From M3007 sp964484205 (GTDB lineage Bacteria > Bacteroidota > Bacteroidia > Chitinophagales > Saprospiraceae), in assembly GCA_964484205.1 (NCBI GenBank), contig CAZAEZ010000004.1, positions 164,051-228,050 of the forward strand: DNA of 64,000 nt, written 5' to 3'. A program made the position numbers and the translations under genes. Below the pieces are notes generated by a model. It had not been told where the DNA came from and made no database searches. It saw only the letters and a program-made list of their open reading frames with translations. Each line of letters starts with the position of its first letter. The stretch's first letter is position 1. Shown one piece after another: positions 14,600 to 24,500 of this stretch.

Positions 14600-17500
14600 G
14601 CCTGGAGAATCTTGATGATGAATTCCTGTTTGAAGCTAAAGGCGGGCTTATTCGGGTCGGTAGCCTTAATGGCGATTTGGCAGGAGGCCTTTTTTTCAAA
14701 ATCAATTGCGACGCCGGCTTTAAGTTGAAGTTCGGGCTTGTTGTCGACATCGACTATTTGAAAAAAGTCTTTGTCCGCGCCCAACAATTCAAGATTGGCC
14801 GCCTTGTAAATCGTGCCTTCCGGGTAGGCAACACGGATGATACCGATTGAGACGGCCGAGCTGGTATCCGCATCTTCCCGGATCGTGTCGGAAGAGAGCG
14901 CTATGAGGCGGTATTCAAAAGTGGTATACCCATGCGCATAGTACAATTTTACTCGAATGGGGTACGCCAGATCGTCCCAGCTAAGTGTAATTTCTTTTTT
15001 ATCGGCGCTGTCGTTTTGAAGTGCCAGCCAATTCCCATCCCCGTCTTTTTTGTGCCAGGCGATACCCGTTACTTCCAGCATCGCTGTAGTCCCGTCCTTG
15101 GATTGCACCAGTTTGGCGACCAGTTTGGGGGAAGCACCGGGCTCCAAATTAAATGATTCAACTTCCGGCGGCGGATAATTGGCCTTCCACCAGTTCAGGC
15201 CGCCGTAAGCCGCTTTTAATAACAGGTTGAGGGTCAGCGGTATTGCGTTAATTGCATGGGTTGAACCACGCCGTACAGCCTGTTTGGTGCTGCCTTTTTT
15301 CTCCAGATTTTGCAGGCCTTTGTCAATTGCCGCGACTTTTGATTTCAGTTTATTTTTGGGCAGCGCGCCTGCGTTTAACGTGTTGTCGCTTTTAATTTCT
15401 TCTAAATCCTGGTTCGCTGTTCTGACAAGTTCGAGTGGTTTGTTCAGGGTGTTCCGATCTCCGGCCTGGTTAAACGCTAAAATGCCGGCGGCCTCTTGCA
15501 GGATCAGCCCGACTGCCTGGTTCTCCGCTAGTTCACGCTCCGCCAGCAAAAATGCCGGGCTGTTCAGCGCCGCTTCAATTTGGGTGATTGCATTGTCGGC
15601 CTGCTGTTTGTTTTGTTGTATTCCCGCTAAATTTAGATTGGCTTTAGCGGTTTGGACGTGCGTGCGCATTGCCTGGACTTTTTGAACCAGGGCATTCTTT
15701 TGTGCAGCATTCGGGAGAACATCATTTGTATTTAAAAAAGTCAAAAAGTTATCACAGGCCGTTTGAGTCGATCCTAACTTTTCGTCCACCGCAACTATTT
15801 GTTGCATCACCTTTGCTTCAAGATCGGCAGTAAACGCCGTGCATTGCTTCCTGGCATCGGCAATTTCCTCCCGGATTTCCCGAATATTCTTTACCCCTCC
15901 GGGGTAGGGCCCGGACTGGCCGGGGTTTACTAATTTGAGCAGGTTTGCGTAGCCGGCGAGCTGGTCAAGTCCGTTTTTGTTCAAGGCGCCCGCCATGGTA
16001 CCGGCGCGGTTTTCCAATTCCCTGAGGTCGGAATTGTTGGCATTGATCAAATGGTCCATGCGCGGCGCCGTATTCTGCAGGTCGGTCTTGAATCGATCCC
16101 GCAGGGCCCTGATGTTTTGTATGTTGTTGACAATTGCGTTGGGACTTTTGTCATTCAGCAAGACCGTGAAGGCATTGTCAAAGGAAATTGAACTGGTACG
16201 GATCGCGTCCAGGTTCTCTCCAATCGATCCAACCGGTTTGTTTAACGGGTTTAACGCCTGCGCCAGGTTGCCGATCAAGCCTGCGCTTTGTTGGGCTGCC
16301 TGCGCTGCGCCTTGCAATTTTTGATTAAATGGTTGCCTGAACGAAGTAAAGGCATTATTGAGTTCATTGTAAAAAGGGTCTATGGCCCGAAATCCGGCTC
16401 CGGGAGCTCCCTGGCCCGGCTGCGCCGGCGCCAATACCCGCCTGGCCTGTAAAAAGGGCTTCGGGTCATCCAAATAACCAATCGCCGTTGCAAGACTTTT
16501 GTCTGCAGCGTCAAATTCGTCCTCCACCTTCCACTGCTCAACGATTATCAGTAAAACATTTTCCGGTAGTTTTTGAATGGCATTGTTCAAGGTTTCGATA
16601 TCCAAAGCCATTGCATCAAAAGCATTCCGGGTAGGGACGATCAACTGGTTTATTGCATCTACTCTACTGGCCACCGTATTGAAATTGGTTTGGAACCTTG
16701 GATCATTCAGGCCGGTTTTGACATTGTTCAGCGCATTGCGCAGTGTGCCCACGCCTTGACCGGTCAATAAATGGTCGGCGCGATCGAATGCATTTTTAAT
16801 GGCGCCGTTTGGAGCAAGTAAGGTTGTTGCGGCAGCAAAAGCATTATGGATAGCTCCAGTGGCCTGAAATTTTTTGCTTTGAAGATTTAATTTTTCTCCA
16901 AGCGAATTTTTCCCTGAAACAGCAGCCGCTTTTTGAATGGCGCCGGCGGCAGAACGAACAGCATCAATATGAAATTTCGGGTCCCGCAACGACGCCGTGA
17001 ACAGTGCAATAAGCGAAAAAACAGAACCGATGATTCCCGGTAGCGGGTCGATGATCGAAGCCGCACCAAGGCGCCGGTCTGTACTGGACACCCGCTCGTC
17101 TTCCGCTTCCTCTCTTATGAACTGTTCGATGAACAGCCCCAAATGCGCAATTTCAAAGGCAATGTTTAACACGGCTTCCGTAATATTCCAAATCTTCCGT
17201 TGCTCCTTTGGAACCACTTTTTCATTAATGCCGTACATGACAATGCCAAAAAGTCCCCACGCCAGCAGAAAAAGTTGATACTCCCAAATTTGAGTGGGAA
17301 AATCCTTTTCATCCACCTTTTTTTCGGAGTGAAAATATTCCGGCGTGCTGAAGACTTGCGCCGCAACGCCGGCGCCCAACCCCGCAAACCGGCTGGCCAG
17401 CTCAAACTTAAACGTGTACTTGCTGTCATCTTTAAGTCCGTAAGCCTGGATACCGCCCAAAACGAAAGCCCTGCCTCCATCAATCCATTGGGTCGATCCG

Positions 17501-18570
17501 TAAAACTTCGGATGTTGCCGGACATCATAGGCATCTTGCAGCATCCCGGAAAAATCCAGTGGGTCCGAGTTGGTCAGCTTGGCCACCAGGGTAATTGGAA
17601 TGGCCAACAGGATGGCCGGGAGGGTGAAAGGACCGACATTTTTGATTTCCCCAAGTTTGAGCTGGGCCAGGGTATTCTTAATTTGTGCGGAGAGTTCTTC
17701 CCCGAGCGATTGAATCTGATCGTAGATTTTTTTAATCAGCTCAACAATGATTTCGATTATGCTTTTGATCAAATCTATGACCGCGGCGCCAAGCGCTTTA
17801 GCCACCTTTGCCAATTCCGTAACGACAACATCCATGTTCAGGGGCTTGGTGTTGGTCAGCGCATTCTGGATCGCGGTCAGTTGTTCTTCGAATTCCAGCA
17901 TAATGCCCGAGTCGGCCATCGCCTGTTCAATCTTGCCGGGCATGGGATCCATCAAGCTGGAAAGCTCCGATTTCGTGAGCAGGTCTTTCAGGGCCTTGTC
18001 GAATTGACTTTCCTGCGCAGCCGCTGGCGGCTGGCTTTTGCCGCGTTCCGCGAGCGGCGGTTTGCCGGTTTGGGTAGCAACCGGGCTGTCTCGTACTGCC
18101 GTAAGCGCCGGGTTGTCTTTCAGTACCCGGTGGCTGATGCCGGAATCGGTCAGTTTGTCGATGATCGATTCCAGCTTGGACTTCAAATCGGACAGGTCGA
18201 CGCCTGGTATATCGTCCGGCAAGGCTTTTTTCATTTCCCGGAGCACCGTGCTTAAATCCGCGTCGAAGGAGGGGATGGAAATACCCCCGAGCGCTCCCTC
18301 GATGGTTTCCTTCAATGTTCCGAGGATATTTTTTAAAAAATCCAGGTCGATGAATTCCGGTTGTGCGCGCAAGGTTTCCAGGAGATCGACGACGGAGTCT
18401 TTCATGCCCGAAAGCCGGTCGTCTTTAAACATCCAGTTAAGTCCGTCATTGAGCAGTTTTTCAATTTCTGCGGCAGTTGTCAAAATATCCTTGCCATGTC
18501 CTTGCACCTCCTTTAAAGAACCCAGGATGTCACCCATTTTGAAGCTGGCAGTAGTACCGGTTGTGCGCAT
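14596..18570 (-). CDS. Giant-operon protein 5: 1324-residue helical/membrane protein of unknown function
   Basis: I do not recognise the family. Residues 1-300 are amphipathic helices with repeated DLL/LKE/IIDKL patterns. Hydrophobic stretches near 315-331 (PAILLAIPITLVAKL), 430-447 (LFLLAWGLFGIVMYG) and 508-527 (GSVFSLIALFTASL) could span or insert into a membrane. About 530-1110 is long coiled-coil-like helix rich in Ala, Asn and Gln. The last 180 residues are beta-rich and read like an Ig/cadherin-type domain (RVAYPEGTIYKAANLELLGA). There is no signal peptide. It starts 4 nt after the 2291-residue gene and its stop overlaps the protease start. The helical body plus membrane segments suggest a pore-forming or scaffold part, but this is inference. 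Confidence 0.75.
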   Translation of the reverse strand: MRTTGTTASFKMGDILGSLKEVQGHGKDILTTAAEIEKLLNDGLNWMFKDDRLSGMKDSVVDLLETLRAQPEFIDLDFLKNILGTLKETIEGALGGISIPSFDADLSTVLREMKKALPDDIPGVDLSDLKSKLESIIDKLTDSGISHRVLKDNPALTAVRDSPVATQTGKPPLAERGKSQPPAAAQESQFDKALKDLLTKSELSSLMDPMPGKIEQAMADSGIMLEFEEQLTAIQNALTNTKPLNMDVVVTELAKVAKALGAAVIDLIKSIIEIIVELIKKIYDQIQSLGEELSAQIKNTLAQLKLGEIKNVGPFTLPAILLAIPITLVAKLTNSDPLDFSGMLQDAYDVRQHPKFYGSTQWIDGGRAFVLGGIQAYGLKDDSKYTFKFELASRFAGLGAGVAAQVFSTPEYFHSEKKVDEKDFPTQIWEYQLFLLAWGLFGIVMYGINEKVVPKEQRKIWNITEAVLNIAFEIAHLGLFIEQFIREEAEDERVSSTDRRLGAASIIDPLPGIIGSVFSLIALFTASLRDPKFHIDAVRSAAGAIQKAAAVSGKNSLGEKLNLQSKKFQATGAIHNAFAAATTLLAPNGAIKNAFDRADHLLTGQGVGTLRNALNNVKTGLNDPRFQTNFNTVASRVDAINQLIVPTRNAFDAMALDIETLNNAIQKLPENVLLIIVEQWKVEDEFDAADKSLATAIGYLDDPKPFLQARRVLAPAQPGQGAPGAGFRAIDPFYNELNNAFTSFRQPFNQKLQGAAQAAQQSAGLIGNLAQALNPLNKPVGSIGENLDAIRTSSISFDNAFTVLLNDKSPNAIVNNIQNIRALRDRFKTDLQNTAPRMDHLINANNSDLRELENRAGTMAGALNKNGLDQLAGYANLLKLVNPGQSGPYPGGVKNIREIREEIADARKQCTAFTADLEAKVMQQIVAVDEKLGSTQTACDNFLTFLNTNDVLPNAAQKNALVQKVQAMRTHVQTAKANLNLAGIQQNKQQADNAITQIEAALNSPAFLLAERELAENQAVGLILQEAAGILAFNQAGDRNTLNKPLELVRTANQDLEEIKSDNTLNAGALPKNKLKSKVAAIDKGLQNLEKKGSTKQAVRRGSTHAINAIPLTLNLLLKAAYGGLNWWKANYPPPEVESFNLEPGASPKLVAKLVQSKDGTTAMLEVTGIAWHKKDGDGNWLALQNDSADKKEITLSWDDLAYPIRVKLYYAHGYTTFEYRLIALSSDTIREDADTSSAVSIGIIRVAYPEGTIYKAANLELLGADKDFFQIVDVDNKPELQLKAGVAIDFEKKASCQIAIKATDPNKPAFSFKQEFIIKILQA

Positions 18571-18574
18571 AGCC

Positions 18575-21500
18575 TTAGTTTTTTGCCAAAATATTTTTCA
18601 GGTTTAACTCAATCTGCTTGATGCGCAGCATCGGCAGGCTGGTCAGGCTTTCGGGATCAACTTTTGAAAACAGATCGACGCTGAACAGCAGCGAGGCGTT
18701 TTGCGGGGAAGGCTCGTTCAGGCGGAGCCAGAGATCGATCTCGTCGGCCAGCATCTTCGGGTAGGCGGCCAGGAGTTTTTCGCCCGAGGCCAGCGTTGCC
18801 TTGGGTTTGAGCCGCAGGCCCATGAGGAGGGGCAGGGTCGATTTCAGGTCCACATTCAGGCCCGTACCCAGGGCCAGGGCGAAAGCATAGCGGCAACTGA
18901 GTCGCAACTCGTAATCGACGTCGAGGCCCGTAATATCCGGAGCAACCAATTCCATCAGGCGCTGCAGGTGTTCGAGCAGGGGTTTGTCTTCCGCCTGATC
19001 GCCCGGCGAATGCAGGGTGGCCAGGTCCCAGGGCTCGTCGTTGGTGATGAAAGGGCTGACCAGGTTGGTGAAGCGCACGGCAGGCGTTTGGAAAATAAAT
19101 TTCGGATTGGTTTCGTGCCCCGCCAGCAAGATTTTATTGCGGCTCAGCCAAATGGAGGCCCAGGCGTTTTGGTGCTCGACCACATCCAGGTTTTCTACCG
19201 TAAACTTCCGGTCGGGGATGAGCGAGTCGCCAAAAAACGTCTGGTCCAGGGGGTCTTCCAGGAAGGTAAAGGTTTTTTTGACGGAAGCGTCGTCCCAGAC
19301 CCCATCGCCCTCCTGCTGGTATCCGGGCAAAGCCAGCAGGGGCTCGGGGTCATCGGCGCCAAGCCGCGAGCGCAGGATCGTTCCCCGCGGATAAATAAAG
19401 CCCTGCTTGCGTTTCAGCGGTTCGCCGTTGGCGCCCGTCACATCGGGGAGCGGCTCTTCGCTGATCTCAAAATGCATGTCCCCCGTTTCGGGCTTGTAGA
19501 CGGACACCACCGGTTTCCAGATTTTCCAGGCATCGGCGATCTCACCGGCGAGGGTCTGAAACGCCAGCAGGGCTTTTTTTGCCAGTTTTTGATCTTCTCC
19601 TTTTCCGGCATCGAACAGGGTTTCTTTGCGAAGCAAAGCCAGGTCTTTGGCCAGGTCGGGATAAAGCTCGTTGAAGTTCACAAGGGCCTGGAACAGGTCG
19701 CGGGCAGGGACCTTCGCAGCCCGGGCCAGCGAGCCTTCCATCAAGGCCGGCAAGGTGTTGAGCTGGATGATGCAATCGATGCTGTCCTGCGCGATATCCT
19801 CGTGTTCGTAAATAATCGTGTATTCCCATTGCCGGATATCCTCCAGGTCGGTGCGGCTGCTTTCGTCCACTTCGGCGCCCTGGTAGATCAGGGATGGCGG
19901 ACTCGGGTAATCGCACAGCGGGATGGGCACGGGGCTTTTGCCCATGTAATTGGAATTGGTAAACAAGGGCGCCCGGTTGTGGAACAGCTGGAAATCTTCC
20001 GCTCCGAGCAGGGTTTGCAGGTCGCGTTCCAGATTTTCAAGCCCGATGTAAAGCCGGTCTTTCAGGGGGCTGGCCTTGATTTTCTGCAAGACGGCTTTGA
20101 TACTGGAATTGTCCGCCATTTCGACTGCGTATTTTTTCTCCAGGCCCTGGAGCATCGTCCCCGCAATCCGGTAAAATGCCGCGCTGAAAAGCGTCAGCTG
20201 CTCGTAGAACAGCCCGTAGAATTTGGTTCCCAAACTGTCGGTCAGCGCGTACTCAAAATCCGGAAGCCCAACGAAGTCGATATTTTTCAGCTTGCCGGCG
20301 CCGAGCGCTTGCAGCACAATGTCAAACTGATCCCGGTCCGGCACATTGGTTTCATCTTGCAAGCCGGCCAACAGGCCATCCGTGATCCGGAAGGGGTTAA
20401 AAAAAGCGAGCAAGCTTACACCAAACCGATCGAACTGCTGCTGCCCGATTACGTCGACAACAGCCGTTTTAAAATCCGCAGGTTTAAAAAATTTCGCGCC
20501 TTTCAGGGCGCCGGCCCGCAGCGCATTGCCAACTGCCCGGAATTCGGCGGCATCTGTTTTGCCCCTGAAATGCGCATCCAGCGCATCGAGCCGGGCGTCG
20601 GTGATCTGGAAAAAGGGCTGCGCGTATTTTAGGATCAGCGCCTTGAATTTCTCGTAACTCAGCCTGCCCAGTTCTTTTTTCAGCGCCGTTTCCAATTCCT
20701 GCCGGGCGAAAAAATCCTTATCGAACAGCAGACCGCCGGTTTGAATTTCCTTCAAGGCTTTTTGCAACAGCCGGAGGCTGGTCAGCGCCGCTTCCGCTTC
20801 CAGTTCGAGCCGGTCGAGCGCGGTAGTCCCGATCTTGAAAACCGGACGGGCAAGTTCGAGCAATTGGTCTTTGAACGCATCGTAGTCTGCTGCCGGCAGT
20901 TCTTTCCGCAAGCCGGTTTCGAGGCCGCTGAGGGATAAAAATTCGAAGTCCTTGATTTTGCTGGAAACTAAAATATCGCGGACGGGGCCCAGTTCGGTAT
21001 TGCCGGCATCAATCAGCGCATTGAGATTTTGTAACATGGCCCCTTCAATCCGGTAAAACGGGTTTGTGTATTTCAGGAGCCGGTCTTTAAACCGGTCAAA
21101 TCCGGAGGCGCCGGTTGCCGTTTTCAGCGCCGTTTCCAGTTCCGGCAGGGAAGGAAATTCTGTACCGGGGAGTGTCGATTTGCGTACGGTTTTCAGGGTG
21201 GTTTTAAAATCTGTATGGTTGCGAATGGCCGTATTCAGCGCCGGGGTTAATCGGTTGATCCCTGCCGGCGTGACGGCATAAACCGGTTTGGAAAAGGCCC
21301 GTAAGGTATCCTTGAATTTGGCGTATTCCGTTGCCCCGAGGATGGTTTTCAGGGAGGCTTCAAAATCGGCTTGTTTTGCGTATTGGCTGTTTTTCCGGTC
21401 GCTGGCGTTTAATTTGTCCAGGGCCTGCCGAAAACCTGCCAGGTTTTTTGATTCGGCATCCACCCGCTTATCCGCATCTGCGAGCAGGGCATCCGTAATC

Positions 21501-24500
21501 TTATAGGTATTCAGGTTTTCGGGCAACACCAGGCTCAACCAGTTCGACGCCTGAAACTCCTCGGGAATACCCGGCACGGTTTCGATCGTATGCTCGATCT
21601 CGGTGACCCGAAACTCCAGTTCCAGATGTATGGAAGCAAATTTTTCCGGCGTTTTGGTATCGAACAGGTAGGTAAAGGTGGAGGCGCCGGTGCTTTTTTG
21701 CAGATCAATCCGACCGGCAGACAGGTTGAAATCAAGATTTTCCTGATTGGCCAGCGTCAGGTTTTGCGGGTCTTCACCCAGCCAGACGTTTTTCACAACA
21801 GCAGCGCCGCGTATGCGCGGTAATGCCTTGGGCGACACCCAATCTTTCGTCAGGGCAGTGTTTCCGACCTTGATCGCTACCGCAAACTGCACGGCCGTTT
21901 CAATGTCGTAGCCTTTGACGAGGTGTACCAGCAATTCCCGTTTCAGCGCGTCTTTGGCCTCTTGCAGCGTGCCGGTGTTCCGGTCTTCGAGCAGGATCAC
22001 ATCCAGGGAATTGCTGATCGACTGCGCCAGGCTGGATTTGGCCGTCAGGATAGCCTCCGTTTTGGCCTGATCCAGTTGCATCGCCTGCACCAGGCTTTCG
22101 GGTTCCAGGAAATCCTCCACGGCAACCAGGAACTCCCGCGCCAGCACATTGATGTCGATCGCATCAAATTGTTTTTCTTCGGTTGCAAAAAGGTCAAACG
22201 TTTGCGGATTATCCCCTGCATTCTTTTTCCAGCCTTCATAATTGTTCAACGGCACTTTGCCGGCATGCAAGGTGTTGGCTAAAGGCGGAATGGCAAAGTA
22301 GGCCGGGTTTTCTTCCGAAATATCATAACTGATGCCCCTGGCGGTTCCCAATTGCACGGCATAGTAGGGGCGCCCTATGTCCACCGCGTGCTTCTTTTTC
22401 AGGCGATCCTCGCCAACCGCCAGGCGCAAGTCGGGGAAAGCTTGCTCAAAGTCACCGGCAAAATCCCGGACGGTGGTTGTTCCGGGGATAATTTTCGGCG
22501 TCAGGAAGGCCGTGTTGGAAAGCACTTCCTGGTGCGCATCCAGGACATTTAGCGTCGCTTTTTTGTTCGCATCCTTGATGCGCAGGTCTTCGTGGACAAA
22601 GGTTGCTTGCCGGCTGATCGTAAAGCGGACGCCTATTTCAAAAATGAATTGGTCGGGCACCTTCACCAAACTGCTTTTCCGGGAAAACGATCGTTCATAA
22701 GCCGTCGGCGCTTTTTTCGAATCGGACAGGTAGGTATAGATTTCTGCCACAAAGCGGAGCAAGCCGGCCTTGTCCAGACCGTCGGCAGCCCCGATGGCCC
22801 AACCGTTATCCAAGGTCGTTGAGGCCGATAGCGTGACATCTGCCTGTGCCAGTTGGAAGTACACCTTTTGATAGGTAAGCAGATCGGCTTTCCGGCGCTG
22901 ATCGGCCCGTTTTTTTGCAGCCGCCTGCTCTTCGGATGTTCCTCCGGGCGCCGAATAAGGATTGGTATCGAAGGCAAATACCAGTTCCAGGGCAATGGTC
23001 GATGCGTCCTTTTTTACAAAGCGAAAATGTTCGCTCACGGAAGGCCATTGGTTAAGCCCGATGACCGGGTCGGTGTACCGGAGCGGAAAACCTCCTGGTT
23101 TGGGGGTAGCCGTGCTGAGTTTGTTGCCGTAAATATCCTGCCACCAGCATTCCACCGGCAGGCTTGCTTGCTCCTGAATACCCAGGTAGGGATTGTCTTT
23201 TCCCGGCAGCAGTTGCGGAATGGTCGTCGTTGGCGGGTTTTCCCGCAGACTGTAGGCCGGGATCAGGCGCTCGTAGAGCCATTTTTGGTGGGGATCATTC
23301 CACAGGGTAGGCCCGATGGGGATGCCCGGCTGGGTGGATATGAATCCGGAGCCGCCGACAAGGCCAAAACCCAGCATGTGGTACAAGCCGGCTGCTTCGG
23401 CTTTGGCGTCTTTTGCCGGGGTAGCCGGAATTTCCCGGCTCAGCCGGAACCCGATATGACCGGGCGGGATGACCAAAACCGGTACCGTGGCCGAACTGCG
23501 GGCCAGCACCAGGTCTTTTTCCGCCTCAACCGGGTTGGCCAGCATAACGGCGTTGTTGAACTTGTGGATGGGGTCGGCGGTATTCCTAAATTCAATGATC
23601 AGGTGCACGGAAGCCGATGTTGCCTGCTTGAACCAGTTTTCATCCACGGCGGGGTCCTTGTGTTGGATGTACAGGAAATAGCCGCCGGTAGCGATCGTGC
23701 AACCTTCCCAGATAAATTGCAAAAACCGGGTGTCGGGCGTTTTGTTGGGCGTGCCCTGCCTTAGCTCGGCAGCAAAGGCGGAACGGACCGAATCGGCGGT
23801 ATTGGTCGACAGGTTGGAGCGAAAAATCTGAATGGGCGGCGCGCCGCTTGCCGGCTCCAGGCTGACCAGACCGCCACCACCTGCTTCGCCGCCCGGCGTA
23901 TACGCCAGGTACAGGTCGACCGGGTCGCTTTCGGCGTTTTTGCTCAAAAAATTGAAGATTTCCTCCAGGATATTCAGATCGTCGTCGCCGGCTTCGGTGA
24001 TCTCGTAGGTATGCGCCAGGAAACCCTCGTTTTGTATATTTGGAATGCGCCGGACGTTGAATTTAATCATGCTCACCCAGCTAAAACCCGCATTCCCAAC
24101 CGCTTTTTCCTGCTTGTGATCGCCTCCCGGCCAGTTAAATAAATCAACTTTTGGCGCTGGATCGGCAGCCCGGACGTGCGTTCGGAGGCTGCTGGAAAGG
24201 GGCAGCAGTTGATCGGTGTCGGTTTTACTTTTTTTCCATTCGATTACCTGCCGCAGGGCAAAATTCATGTTTTGCGGGGTGTAAAATGGAATCTGCTCCG
24301 GCAGGCTGGCCGGAAAGCCGGCGGCTTCCACCGTTTTCAGTTTTTGCGCAAGATCAAAAAGCGGGTAGGTCCGGCTGTTTTTGGCTTCCGTGTCGATCCG
24401 GTAGGTAATCGCAGTAAAAGCGCCCCCGGATTGGGTTTTCAGGTAGGGAATCTTCGCCGGATTTTTAAGCTCGATCCGGTAGTAGGTATCCGGAACCTGG

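Noticed and set aside
18701..20632. A 643-codon plus-strand open frame
   Set aside because: It is antisense to the 2291-residue protein, which has clear operon spacing and internal repeats.
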